NCBI GenBank assembly: GCA_030998225.1
Contig: JAPYXD010000308.1
Coordinates: 6,024,001-6,088,000, forward strand
Reading direction: 5' to 3'
Length of the DNA stretch: 64,000 nt
Source of the DNA: Diplolepis rosae
Taxonomy: Eukaryota; Arthropoda; Insecta; Hymenoptera; Diplolepididae
Positions within the stretch are counted from its first letter, which is position 1. The number at the start of each line of letters is the position of its first letter. A program made the translations under genes and the position numbers. Below, one piece after another: positions 1 to 11,715 of this stretch. The notes beneath the pieces are model-generated. The model saw nothing but the letters and a program-made list of their open reading frames with translations. It was not told the DNA's origin and did no database searches.

Positions 1-788
1 ATAATATAAGTATAAAATTGCACAGGATTATTCATGAAAATTAGCTTAGAGTTGCTAATTTGAATTCTACACTCTAATATTCAACACTTTATAACTGAAA
101 AAAAAGAAATCAGAAATCAGTTTCGAAACTTTTGAAAGTATGAAACCTTCTGAGTTATTATTTCTTGAACCTAAACTAATTATTAACAAAATCGTATGAA
201 ATTATTATTTGAGGGTCGATACAAGTCCTATTTTATGAATATTGTTGAAAATATTATTGAAATTGATATACCAAAGACAATTTAATTTTAATACGGATAT
301 ATTCATATTTCAATAAACCTGTATATCAGCTGAAATCAATATTCCAAAATATTTGAATCTTCAGACTTATACATTTCAAGCTTAATTTGTTCATGATACA
401 TTTTATCAAACTTTAATAAACAGTTATACTTTTTTATGTTATTTTATGACAAGTTGCACGCATTTAATACATTTTTCATAATAATAATTGCCCAAATAAA
501 ATCCCATTTTACTGTTTGAAAGTTTACTCAACTGCTTCGGAATAATTTTTAATTTGCTATCGAATAATGAAACAAAATTATTGTAAAACTTCCTCATAAG
601 CCTTAATTTACTTTTGGCTAATCATTCGCAAATTACTGTTTTCAGTGTAATAAGTGAGGAAAGCATGCAATTACAGACAAGTGTGGTGTTTACGAGTTCT
701 GCAAACATCAGAAATTTCCGATTGGGACATACTTTTAGATATTTTATTCCTTTCTTTCCAGATTTGACTCACGTATAGTCGACTAAAA
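1..788. other. AT-rich stretch without a recognisable gene
   Basis: No convincing coding exon. The only point of interest is at about 641-740, where a TTTTCAG acceptor-like site is followed by a short cysteine- and histidine-rich reading interrupted by one TGA. It could be a decayed zinc-finger exon, or chance. The stretch leads directly into the broken transposase that starts at 789. Confidence 0.5.
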
Positions 789-3126
789 ATGAAGAGAACT
801 AAATCTACTTTAAGAATCAGTGCCCGGCATTGGAGGAGGATCAAAGCTAGCAGAGTGGCTGCTGAAATGCAAGAAATAATACATGGAAAACGGAAACTTA
901 CTGATCTCAGTGACGATGACTCATCTGATACGATTGATTACACCGAGCAAACTTTTTCACAAAAATCAATGGATGTTGATATTGCAGCAGGCACTGCGAC
1001 TCCTATACCCCAACCAGAAGATGACCTTATATTTCCGTCTAGGAACGATGATTTTTCACACTTTGATGGTCTTTTTCCTCATGATGCAGACACTGACACT
1101 AGCAGTGAACCTGATCCGAATAGTAAATTTGAAAATGATGTTGAATTGCAATGGTTCGACTGTCAGGAAAATTATAATGAGCTCTCTGTTGATAATGTAC
1201 CAGAATACGACGATACAACTTTCCCGGATTTCACGGAAGAAGATAGACGTTTAGATCGGTCAGATAAATTCAAACATCATCTCAGTTTGTGGTCTCTTGC
1301 TTTTGGAATACCACATATTGCTTTGAAAGTTCTTCTCGTCATTTTACGAAATTACACGGATCTCGTTTTGCCACGCGACAGTCGCACACTACTGAAAACT
1401 CCTCGGCATGTTGACATGATTGAAATGCCTGATGGTGCTCAGTACTGTCATTTTGGTCTGACGAAAGCAGTAGAAGAAATTGCACATAACTATCGGAAAC
1501 GTGGAATTCGTACTAGACACATTAGACTGATTTTTAACATAGACGGTTTGCCCATTTACAAGTCTTCAGAGAACTCACTTTGACTCATTTTATGTTCCGA
1601 AACAATATTAAAGAACGTTTACACCGTAGGGATTCATGTTGGTGCAGGAAAACCGAAATACCCAAATATTTTTCTCGATCGCTTTGTGAATAGAGCAGCG
1701 GAATTGTGTGGCTCTAGAAGAATTATGAATGATCATCAATTTGAAATACTCTTCCACGCTTTAGTGTGTGACGTTTCAGAAAAATCTATGGTTTTAAATA
1801 CTGCGGGACATAGTGGGTACAACAGATGCTCCAAATGTACTCAATGTGGAACGTGGCAAGTACCACAAGTTCGAAAGGTTCAAGGAAAAGGAAGAGTATG
1901 TTTTCCATTTGAGCAGAATCAACCAGAAGTTCGTTTACGCACTGACGAGGAGTTCGCAAATAATCTGTGTGATGGTTATCAACACGGAAACACCAGTCTT
2001 TTGAAAATACCTGTCTTTTGAAAATACCTGGATTCTTAGGAGTTACAAGAGTTCCCCTGGACTATATGCATTTGATTCTTCTGGGTGTGGTTAAACGTCT
2101 GATTCGCCTATGGTTGCAGGGTCCCAAGATTAATAGATTAGGTAAACAGGGCATTATGAGAATTACGTCAAGGCTACTGACATTATCTTCAAGTACCCCC
2201 AATGAATTCTCTAGACGCCCTGGTGCTATGAGCCAATTTCATATTTGGAAAGCTACACAATTTAGATCATTTCTCTTATACACAGGACCTGCAGTACTCA
2301 AAGGGGTTCTTAAAGAACACTTTACAAAAATTTCATTTTACTGCATTCAGCAGTCACAATATTGGTCGACAGTGATTTAGTAATGATTCCACAAAATGTT
2401 GAGTATGCTTACCAGTTACTTATCGCTTTTGTAATAACCTTTCAACATATCTATGGAAAAGTGCTTATGTCACACAATGTTCACAACTTATTGCACTTAG
2501 CAGCAGATGTGCGTTCATTCGGACCCCTAGATAATTTTAGTGCATTTCGTTACGAAAACCACATGATAGTAGTAAAGCGTCAAATTCGTAAGTATGACAA
2601 ACCTATACAGCAAATAAGTAAACGAAGTTATGAAATTAGAGCTGCTGATATACTGAACGAAGAAGACGAAAACTTTTCTCCTCTGGGAAATATTCATAGC
2701 AGCGGACCACTTTCCAATCTTCCAGCAGAAATTCTGCAACAGTACAAATCTTTCACAGGAAAGTTTTTCAGTATTGACTGCCAAAAAGAGAAGGACAATG
2801 CCGTTTGCCTGAAGGATGGAACTGCCGTAAATGTTTGTAACATTGTTAAATGCAATGATGAACAGATATTCATCATTGGGCGAGAGTATACTTCTGGAAG
2901 AAATTTATGCACGGAACCACCCATTGATTCCTCAGTACTTTCTATTGTTAATTACAACAACGCAAGTCTGTCAGAACTAAAATCATGCCTCTTTCTCAAG
3001 TTCATCGCAAGATGTGGAAAATGCCAATGGCTAACAATAGAACACTCTGTTTCCCAATGGCTCAATAATGTAAGTCAAGCGAAAATGCACGTATTTTTAT
3101 TTATTATAAATATGAATATAATATAA
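789..3126 (+). pseudogene. Broken transposase, CACTA/TNP2-like family common in insect genomes
   Basis: Four collinear coding pieces make one decayed protein. Frame 1 runs 789-1583 and stops at TGA 1581-1583. The same frame stays coding to 2021, and the context (a stop just before LILCSE) suggests a tryptophan codon turned into a stop. A 17-bp tandem duplication then shifts the frame to 2018-2340, and a second shift near the A/T run at 2327-2335 moves it to about 2345-3126. Recognisable parts are an acidic N-terminus, the segment with FNIDGLPIYKSS (about residue 245), a cysteine-rich CSKCTQCG segment, DYMHLILLGVVKRL, and a conserved C-terminal block around SFGPLDNFSAFRYENH. These match, from memory, the large insect proteins related to TNP2/Transposase_21; the superfamily name is less certain than the statement that it is a transposase. 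A donor-like GTAAGT at 3069 suggests the original gene continued in another exon. No terminal repeats were found. Confidence 0.72.
1996..2029 (+). repeat. 17-bp tandem duplication that breaks the transposase frame
   Basis: The 17-nt unit at 1996-2012 (starts GTCTTTTGAAAA) is repeated exactly at 2013-2029. Because 17 is not a multiple of 3, the reading frame shifts. Ignoring one copy makes the upstream frame run straight into the downstream one (from SLLKIP into GFLGVTRV). Confidence 0.9.
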
Positions 3127-3149
3127 ATCCGATTTAGAAAATCATAATT

Positions 3150-3288
3150 TGTCTCGGCTTTGCCTCAGCTACGCTTCGGCTACGCCTTTCCTGAGCCTCG
3201 ACTATGCCTTGTCTTCGATCACCTGCGAGAATTGTCGCTCGTCGCGTAATAATCCTCATTATGCGCCTAGGCACATAATATACTATTA
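3150..3288. repeat. GC-richer dispersed repeat, second copy at 5605-5720
   Basis: A run of degenerate CGGCTACGCCT-type units followed by a conserved tail (CCTGCGAG, TTGTCGCTCGTC, CCTCATT, GCGCC, AATATACTATT). The same order is seen at 5605-5720 inside the foldback element. Both stand out from AT-rich surroundings. Function unknown. Confidence 0.75.
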
Positions 3289-4132
3289 AAAAAAGGTTAC
3301 AATTGCGATTTCCAAATTATTATTGTCCCTAATAAATTTATGGGCAATCTAAATCCTGTGTAGATTTTTTAAATTTTATGTAATACACTTATCAAGACTT
3401 TTGCTTCTTAAATTTTTATGAAAACAATTTATTTTAAGAAACTTAAGTGAAAAGGAAAGAAGTAATTATAAATCAATTAAGAACAAATTTTGTATCACGA
3501 ATCTACTAAACTTACAGAATTTATATAACTAAATTATGTGAAACTTTTAAATAAATTATCAACACAATCAAACACGACTGCAGTGCGATGAATTTTTAAA
3601 ATCACTAGTTTATAAGTGTAATCCACTACCTTGGATTTAGAGAGTACTAAAATAAACTGTAATTGTATTTTGTATGTTTTTAATTGATTTTGATTATTAA
3701 ATATAATTTGGAACATCAGTATGCTGAAAATTCAACAGGTTTCTCAAATTAAAAATATTTTATGTATGCCCAAGGCGCAGATTACTTTTATTCGTTTCTG
3801 CGTGAATAGATATAGCTGGTGGAATAAGTCTTGCGATTCACGATTTACTCAACTCTCGATTGAAGCGTAGAGTAGAATGAACGGAAAGCTCTACTATTTT
3901 TGTGATTCAATAAAAGATTGGTTTTTTATAATTATACTACGAGTAATAATATATATATTTAAAAATTTTTAGTATACGCTTTCATAATTCACCCTACACT
4001 TCTGAATTTTACTCAACTTTTTAATTCATTTTTGAACATTTAATATATTACAAATAATTATAATGATACTAAATAACTTCTAACTTGTCCATATGTCCCA
4101 AATTTGATCGGAAGTTGAGTAAAATTTTTTTT
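3289..4132. other. AT-rich stretch, nothing recognised
   Basis: No exon, RNA gene or terminal repeat that I can support. Short open frames here have no coding character. Confidence 0.5.
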
Positions 4133-6081
4133 GAAAGGAAAGCTGTTATTCAAATTTTGACGGAAGTAGTACCTTCTTAAAGAAAATATGTACAGTAACT
4201 GATTCTAAAGAAGTCCAATAAATTATGGGACTTTCTATGGTCCATCAGCTTTCCGATAGATTATCAGAATAAAAACCTCAAGTGAGCAGTGCACTTGTGT
4301 GCGTGTGTATGCCATAGAAATATTATAGATAGAGGAGACAAGCCATAGGCCGCTCTGTAAGTGGCAACGTCAGTCTGCAAACTCGGTAAGAGCGAAAGAG
4401 AGAGACAATGGGAGGTTATTCTGTCTTTGTCTACGCGTACCGTGTTAGCGAGAAACAGCCTAACCCACAATTCACACTCTCTCTCGCCCGAGCTGACAGG
4501 TTTCAGGCTGGCTTGTCTCCTCTATCTATAATATTTCTACGGTGTATACAGACGTGCGTCAAGCTTGAATTGAATGCAGTAGTGTATTTTTGGCGCACAA
4601 AGTGACTTAGTGTACATGTGTACACACATGACGAAACACAACGAATCAGTGTGCTCAGATTGCAAACCGGGGTACCTACAGACACGATTGCACGCCGTGT
4701 CCGTGTGAAGCGAGTAGGGAGAGACGACGGGGCGCACTGCTTTTGTTTCTTCCTCGTCGTTCTTGCGTGCGAGAACGGCACCTCCAACTTCTCCTTATTC
4801 TCCTCGGTTCCTCCTTGCAATACTATTTTTAGATTTCATGCTGTCTGTTAGAGAGTCGAAATTGAGAATTGTATTTTTCTCGACTCCGTGCAAAAGAGGC
4901 GGGAAGCAGACGACAATTTCGAATTTACGAAATATGTAGTTATATAATTAATACTTCTTTTTTCAATATTTTTGAAAAATCTGCTTGATTTGAACATCTG
5001 AAATCTCCTACAAAATTGTATAAGGATTTTAACACTTGAAAAATAAAAAATTTAATACCAATCAATATTTACAATTTTAACCAATATAGAAATTGAATAG
5101 AATTTTAGGTTTTCAAATTAAATCTTAAATCATGAATTTCGGATTTCCATTCATATTACCCGTACATTTAAAAAAATTTTAATCAGAGAATTATTTTCTA
5201 TTAAAAACAATTTCTTAATAGAAAATTTAAATTTCTATTCAAGCTTAAAATTGGTATACTCAATTTCAGGTTAGAAATATTTTCATCTTACATTTTTTTA
5301 ACAAAAAATGAAATACTCTACGTAAAGGAAAAAATTTCTAATAGAAGTACATAAATTATATTTTTATATTTTAAACTCAAAATGTATGCTTAGGCTAAAA
5401 AAATTAAGATTAAAATAATTTTACTGTAGAATTGAATATATCGATTTTGAACGTGAATAGAAATTTAAATTTTCTATTAAGACATTCTTTTTAATAGAAA
5501 ATAATTCACTGATTAAATTTTTTTAATGAATGAATAGAAATCCGAAATTCATGATTTAAGATTTAATTTGAAAACCTAAAATTCTATTCAATTTTTATAT
5601 TATACGTCTCGACTTTGCATCGGCTACACCTCGACTACGCCTTGGCTCCGATCTCCTGCGAGCATTGTCGCTCGTCACGCAATAACCCTCATTGTGCGCC
5701 CAGGCATGTAATATACTATTTCAAGATCACTTCCTCAAATAGGTACACGTACACATGTACGCTAAGTCACCGTGTGAGCCAAAAACACATTACTACATTC
5801 GAGCATGACGCACGTCTGTATACACACGCACACAAGTACACTGCTCACGTGAGGACGCCGCACGCCAATGCACAGACTCGTGTATAGTTGATGCCATCAG
5901 TCCGAAAAAAACCAGTAAAATCTGCCTTGAACTTGAGGTTTTTATTTCGATAATTTATCGGAAATCTGACGGACCATAGAAAGTCTCATAATTTATCGGA
6001 CTTTTTGAGATTCAGTTACTGTACATATTTTCTTTAAGAAGGTACTATTTCCGTCAAAATTTGAATAACAACCTTCCTATA
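4133..6081. mobile_element. Foldback element with long imperfect inverted arms
   Basis: The outer 150 bp at 4133-4280 returns in inverse order at 5933-6081 (shared blocks include TGTACAGTA, GAAAATATGTAC, GACGGAA, GGACCATAGAAAGTC). Further inward, 4283-4310, 4540-4630 and 5085-5240 pair with 5820-5848, 5735-5825 and 5450-5600. The left arm carries extra sequence: a perfect 28-bp inverted pair (4317-4344 with 4510-4537) and a C/T-rich block at 4640-4930. That block resembles 38870-38960 of the larger foldback element. No transposase is encoded. No clear target-site duplication. Confidence 0.8.
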
Positions 6082-6487
6082 AAAAAGTAAATGCTTTCAT
6101 TTTTTGTCCTCTTATTTCACTTTCGCAATAGTATTATATACTTCTTTTCAACTAGCAAATTTTCCTCTTTTCTACCCCTTGAGGTAGAATTCCTATTAAA
6201 AACAGGAAAAATTCAGATGTATTTTTCTCAGTGTACGGTATACTGTAAATTAGTAAGTTATTGCTGTCAACAAGAAAATTCTACTCTGTTTTATAGAAAC
6301 ATGAAAATGCTCAAAATCAGTGAACGTAGATTCTCAAAATTAACTGATGCATCTTAATTTCTAGCATATCACTTCATAAAATTCAGCCTGGAGCATACTA
6401 AAATTCAGAGTAAGAGACTTGCTATTATTCAAGCATGAAAATTTTCAAGAGCAGCAAGCATGTTCTAATTTTTAGCATATGATATTA
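6082..6487. other. Short gene-free stretch
   Basis: AT-rich sequence between two mobile elements. The open frame at 6091-6357 has no recognisable protein features. Nothing else seen. Confidence 0.4.
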
Positions 6488-7777
6488 CAGGCCTCACAGA
6501 CCGGTCCCTATATCCCCTATTGTCCTCTATATTCAGTTGAGATCCCTAAAGTCCCCTATTTTCAAGATTTGATCCCTAAAGTACCTTATTTTCAGCCATT
6601 AGTGTACATTTTTTAAAATTTGTATAAAATTCTTCGTTTTCTTCGATTTTGATTCTCAGTTTTTGTAACACCATAAATGCTGGAAATTGTTTTAGGCTGT
6701 AGTAAATAATTACACAGGTCTGCAAATAATGGGTTTGTATTTGTCTTTGGAAAACAAAAGATCATTTCCGGGGTAATTTTTGACGTAGAATCCGAATCCG
6801 AAATCAGAATCAGCCTATCACGTCAGGATTTTGAGATATTTGAGGTTATGTGCTCGAAAAATGGGGTTTTTCGCTACTTTTGACTCTTTGGTGCATACCA
6901 TTTTGCATTCGAAAATTTATCTTGAAAATTTGTGCTTGCGGGTTTTGATGGTCTGTGAAAAAGGGATATGCCTTAAATTCAGTCTTCTTAGTTAGTCCCG
7001 GAAAGGTTTCTTTTCCATCTCCAATTTTAACACTTTTAATTGAGCCACTAGATTCTATAACGTCGCATAAAATTTTCCAAAGCGTTCAAGACATCCGAGA
7101 TGGACTATGATGCCTTGCAAATTGGCTTTAAAATTTCAAATATAAAAGCTACCTCTGTGCAGGAAAATTCATGGCGCATATTTTTCTTTTTTGCAAAAAG
7201 TTATTTCTTCTACCATTTCTGAGAAGGAAACTAAAAATTGGTTTTTTTTAAAGAAGTAAGTTTAATTAATATTTTAACTTCAACTCAGTCAATGTGAACC
7301 TTATGAACATTTTATAAAGTTTTCTATTTTTATAAAGAACTTTTTCTTATTAAAAGACTAAACTGAATAAAATTTTTGTATAGCTGACTTTACGAAAAGT
7401 CAGTATTTTTATGAGGATTCGTTTTTTTATAAAAAATAGCATTTCGTAAAAAGACCGGACTCTATAAAAAAAATTTAAGTTGACTTCATAAAAAGTCATT
7501 AATTTTATGGAGTTTTGTGTTTTCATATAAAGTAGCGTTTTATAAAAAAAAGCAAAAATTTATAAATTTTTTATTATTATATATTTATTACTTACTAAAA
7601 TAAAAAGTATTACGTCTTTATTTACCTTTTATTAAGAGTTTATTCTTTTCAATAACTCTCTTTCATATCTAATTTTTTTTTAAAAATGTACCCTATGAGC
7701 ATAAAGAAGGTCCCTATGAACGAGAAAAAAAGTCCCTATGCACCCTATTTTTTATCCCAAAGGGACTGTGAGGCCTG
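6488..7777. mobile_element. Non-autonomous hAT-like element
   Basis: The ends are inverted: CAGGCCTCACAG at 6488-6499 and its complement CTGTGAGGCCTG at 7766-7777. Just inside both ends lie several GGTCCCTA / TAGGGACT-like short repeats. CAG-initial ends and subterminal repeats are typical of hAT elements. GCATATGA flanks the right side directly and occurs on the left a few bases outside the end, so an exact 8-bp duplication is not clean. No transposase frame remains in the 1.3-kb interior. Confidence 0.62.
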
Positions 7778-7845
7778 CATATGACTTGCTAAAATCGGTG
7801 TGGATTTCATTCAGGAACCTCTAATCGTAAATTTTAAGATACGCA

Positions 7846-8480
7846 CACTGAGAAGAAAATGCTATTAAAAGCGTTTCTTTCCAAAAGCATTTATATCATG
7901 GATTCAAATCAATATGCTATATAATTAGTAACATAATTATTGGTTCTTATAGTTTATTTTTATGAATTAATAGTATTGGCAAAACAAACGTCCACCGCGG
8001 GCTTAGGGGCGCTGCTGCATGAAAACAATCATGGCTGCCGCAGGGCTTCGGCGGTCACGTATTTACTGTTGATCTGAATAGGAATTTTCAAATTACGTTT
8101 ATCTGTAAGTGCTAAAAGTGCTTTTGTTGTCGTTAAATACGTTACGCGAGTACGTACAAGCACTGCCTTTACGAGTAAAGTCCTTTCCTTTCCTGTGCTT
8201 CAGTGAGAATTCCATTTTCACGCTTATATTTATTTATGCACTTGTCACTTACTTTTTATGTTAACTATATATTTATTTGTCAAACAATTGATTAATTACT
8301 GCGTTACACCGTGAGCATCTGGCTTTACTATAGTATACACAATGCTGCGCGAAGCCCAACGGTAGCCATATTGATTAGTTCGCTTGTCGACCACCAGGTC
8401 TCGCATTGCAAGTTTGAATTGCCAATACATATGCTTTTGGAAAGAAATGCTTTTGATTCAATAGCATTTTTTTCTTAGTG
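7846..8480. mobile_element. Miniature inverted-repeat element with CACTGAG ends
   Basis: The left end reads CACTGAGAAGAAAATGCTAT and the right end is its near-complement (CACTAAGAAAAAAATGCTAT in reverse). The match continues about 45 bp to TTTCTTTCCAAAAGCAT. The dinucleotide CA is on both sides. The 635-bp interior is non-coding, with a GC-richer patch at about 7997-8060. Superfamily not assigned; TIRs of this kind recur at 60412-60795 with a TA duplication. Confidence 0.75.
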
Positions 8481-9608
8481 CAATTCACAGAAATTCCAAT
8501 AAATCGTTTCTTTTTTCCTGGGGAGATTTGTGATATCAATAATGCATAGATATCACTTTAATTATATGTCAAGGCAATATATAATACAATAACAAATTCA
8601 CTTTGCATCATTAATAATCTATTCGAGATTAGAATCGTACTCATCATTGGAAGAAAATTCTTCTTTGGTTAAACAAATTTTAACAGGCTTTTTTCGAGCC
8701 ATTTTTATTCTAATATTTGCAATATATACGTCACACGACGTTCATATTTCTAAAAGTTCATTTTCACTACATAAAACTATGAATGACAATTTTCTTTAAT
8801 TCTAAAAATTCTTACGTATGTCTATATTGTACAATCATTTTGTGAATGCGAAAGAAGGTCATATTTTCTTGATTATCTCGAAAACTAACAGAAACAACGT
8901 TTTTTTTCATAGGACTTAAAATGTGCGGGTTCAAATTTCCTATTGATATATGCAATTAAAAGTATTAAAATTTGAGATGGAAAAGAAACGTTGAAGGGGT
9001 TAACTAAAGCGACAGCGTTGTGGGTGTATCCCCTTTTGATCGCCTAAGATTCACTTTTTTAAATTGTGGAGTACAGGGTTTAATGAGGATCATGCAGTCT
9101 TAGGAATCCTTTGTAAAACTTAATTAATTACTACTTCAAAAAATGTATGTTGAAAAATTATATTTCAAGCGAAAAATCTTCAAAGTTTTTCGTCAAAGTT
9201 CAATGCAGTTCAATCCAAGTTTATTTTTTAAAAATGATCGGATTTTAAGAAATGATGGCTCTATTTCTTTTCTAAACAATTTTAAAACACTCCAGCGTCT
9301 TAACTTCTTAAATTGATCTCTCATTTTCTAACTACAGCTGTTCTTTTATAAAATCTATTTAATTTTCCAACTTTTTTGATCAGAAAAGAATTCATTAATA
9401 ATCCCGTGACAAATTTACGTTAATCTCATAGTATTTTAGAAACATCTTTGCTAATATAAAAATATTCACATAAAATTAAACTTAAAATTACTCCTCAAAT
9501 AACACACGAAAAAAAAGACATGTTACTTTTAATTTCTGTCCGTGAATGGACAGAATATTGTATGTAAGGAATTCTTCTAAACTGGAACAAATTGTTCCCT
9601 AACTGTAG
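8481..9608. other. Gene-free stretch with old repeat fragments
   Basis: Mostly unidentified AT-rich DNA. A 28-codon minus-strand frame starting at 8704 (MARKKPVK) ends at 8618 and is too short to judge. About 60 bp near 8945-9005 resembles, inverted, the interior of the hAT-like element near 6990-7040, so transposon debris is likely. Confidence 0.4.
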
Positions 9609-9841
9609 GAAAAAATTCCGAGGCAAAAGAATCGCGAAGAAGATCCGCAACTACCTGGTAGTGGAATTTGCAATGAGTATGGAAGTGTATGTCGTCCACT
9701 CATCTTGGTTGCAAAATAATAAATCGTGGTTTCCTCCTATGGAGTGGACCAAACGAGATATACAAAGTGCCATTAAAGCTGGGAGCTCGCCGACCACAAA
9801 TTATAACCAGTACGAGGTAAAGAAAGTAATCATGAGTTACG
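9609..9841 (+). CDS. First recognisable exon of a DUF4806-family gene (continues at 27884)
   Basis: This exon encodes the N-terminal module that precedes DUF4806 in many insect proteins: YLVVEFAMSMEVYVVHSSWL, then a WFPP motif, then YNQYEVKKVIMSY. I end it at 9841 because GGTAAGGA is a good donor and leaves phase 1, which fits the acceptor at 27881-27883; the join creates GAA and gives YETLEKAL, the expected family sequence. The start is uncertain: no ATG lies immediately before YLVVEF, so the initiator may be in an unseen upstream exon (a CTGTAG acceptor ends at 9608) or be the internal ATG at 9673. The following intron of about 18 kb is filled with nested transposons. Role unknown; DUF4806 proteins occur in insects as multicopy, poorly characterised genes. 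Confidence 0.66.
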
Positions 9842-11259
9842 GTAAGGAAAAAATTAAAGTTAATAATTTCAAAATGTGAATGTGAGTTAATATAAAATAA
9901 ACAATATGTTATATCATTTATTAAATAGAACATTCCAAAGAGAAACACAATCGGAATAAATTTATATCTTTTTCTTATTAAACCATTTTGTTGAATGAAC
10001 AACGGCCATGAATCAAGCAAAATATAGTTGTAAATTTTGTATGTTTGGAAAAAATTTCAGGAAAGACCCATAGCTAACCCTTACTTTTGTAATAAAACTT
10101 TTCTTCAACAGATGTCCAAGAAACACACGTTTTCTAACCGGCACAGTGGTTTCAACATTGTTCTTTTCAGACCTGAGAGAAAAACCAGGGAAAAGAAGTA
10201 TAACAAGGAATAAAGGAAACTTTTTTCCCTATTACCTGATTTCCGGTCTGATGAAAACAAGGCAACGTCTAGCCATATTTACACGCCCGAAAACATGCGT
10301 TATTTTTTCATTCGTTGAAGAAAATAGCAATTCTTGAAATATTGAATTCATTTGCATTATTTGCGATATAAGAGTTTGAAATTGTCTACGAGGACACCTG
10401 TCTGCAACGTATCCTATCTGATACTCGGCTAGTGGTCCTCCGATAATGTAGGCAGCGACAAAAATTTCAAACTCAACTAATTCATTTTAAATTATTATTT
10501 GTCTTCACTTCGTATTCCATCCTATAGTTTAGGTATTTTTTATAAAATTTATGAAATGAGGACTAAAGAAACTCTTTAATTTATTTCCGTATTCAATAAT
10601 ATGTAGATGAATAATGCGATAAAATAAGAATGTTAAAAAAGATTATTTTTTATCTTTATAAAAAATTATTTTAAACTAATTATCAGTGATAAATGTGGTA
10701 CATATAATTAATAAATACAAATAATTTACTGGGCGGTGAGAATAATTGTTATTAACAAACTTTATAGACAATAACTGTACTATGATTCCTAACTATAAAA
10801 AATGTTGATTTCCAAACGGTAATTGCTCAGATTTACGATTACAGATTATAAGAAAAATGACAAACATTAACTTTGTTAATATACAATTTATTTATAAGCA
10901 ATTTAATGAACAAAACATTTCATCGAGGTTTAAAATTAAGTTTTTTTACTTAATTTTGCTCCATATAACTACAATTAACAAAAATGTAATAATAATAATT
11001 ATATATATCTTGCATTATAATTATTCTTTTGATTAATCATCCCCTTCAAATTTTATTTTATCGAATAACATAGATTTCCACATTGGTAACAATTTAATAA
11101 TTCTGAAAATCTTCACATTTTAATTTATTGAAGTCGATATTATTGAGTAAAATGTAGTAAAAGATTTTCGCGTTGAGATGTTAAAGAAATGTTCATATTT
11201 ATAGAATGGTATGTTGATGGAAAATTGGCTTTAGGGTCCATAAAATGATTAAGTCAAAT

Positions 11260-11306
11260 TTAATCAAACGTTTCGGCTCTGATCGGAGCCCTCATCAGTG
11301 ATATTT
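11260..11306 (-). ncRNA. Hammerhead-ribozyme-like motif 1
   Basis: Minus strand: stem I strand ending ATCA, CTGATGA, an extra G, stem II GGCTC/GAGCC, GAAAC, GTT, then TGATT. Stem III would be the self-complementary ACGT, which can pair only between two copies. The cleavage triplet is GTT, not the optimal GTC. Confidence 0.5.
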
Positions 11307-11376
11307 ATTAAAATCTAGAAAATACAAAAAGGTTCATGTCGCTAATTTCACATATTTTCTCGGAGTTACTGGAGTA

Positions 11377-11714
11377 CACTGATAGAAATGGTTCGGGAGT
11401 TTTAGCCATTCGGTTGCAGGCTGGGAATTTATAATTGTATTTATAAAATAATATGTCTCTCTGAACAACGCAGGATGTTTAATACAGAAATCAAAATATT
11501 GTAAGTGAAACTGGTCGAATCAGAAATATAATATGGGAAGGCTAACAATACATTTTTCCATAGCAACCAATAATATGGTTGATTCGTTCATATTTATTCA
11601 GTTATATTCGGATGGTTAAAATACAAATCTCATATGGCTGTATCTATGCCAGCAATAAGGTAAGGTTAAATTAATCATAAATATCGTTGTAACAGCCATT
11701 CCTTTCTATCAGTG
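11377..11714. mobile_element. TA-flanked miniature element (Tc1/mariner-like ends), empty site visible at 33657
   Basis: Ends CACTGATAGAAATGG and CATTCCTTTCTATCAGTG are inverted. TA is present on both sides (11375-11376 and 11715-11716). The paralogous repeat at 33651-33662 has the uninterrupted sequence GGAGTACATAAAAT with a single TA, which is the pre-insertion state. Non-coding and 338 bp long. The TA duplication is what Tc1/mariner transposases produce. Confidence 0.88.
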
Positions 11715-11715
11715 T

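Noticed and set aside
4264..4851. Overlapping frames on both strands in the foldback element
   Set aside because: They arise from the inverted arms and show no conserved motif.
10386..10450. Hairpin as a tRNA gene
   Set aside because: No A/B boxes or cloverleaf; it is part of the outer palindrome arm.
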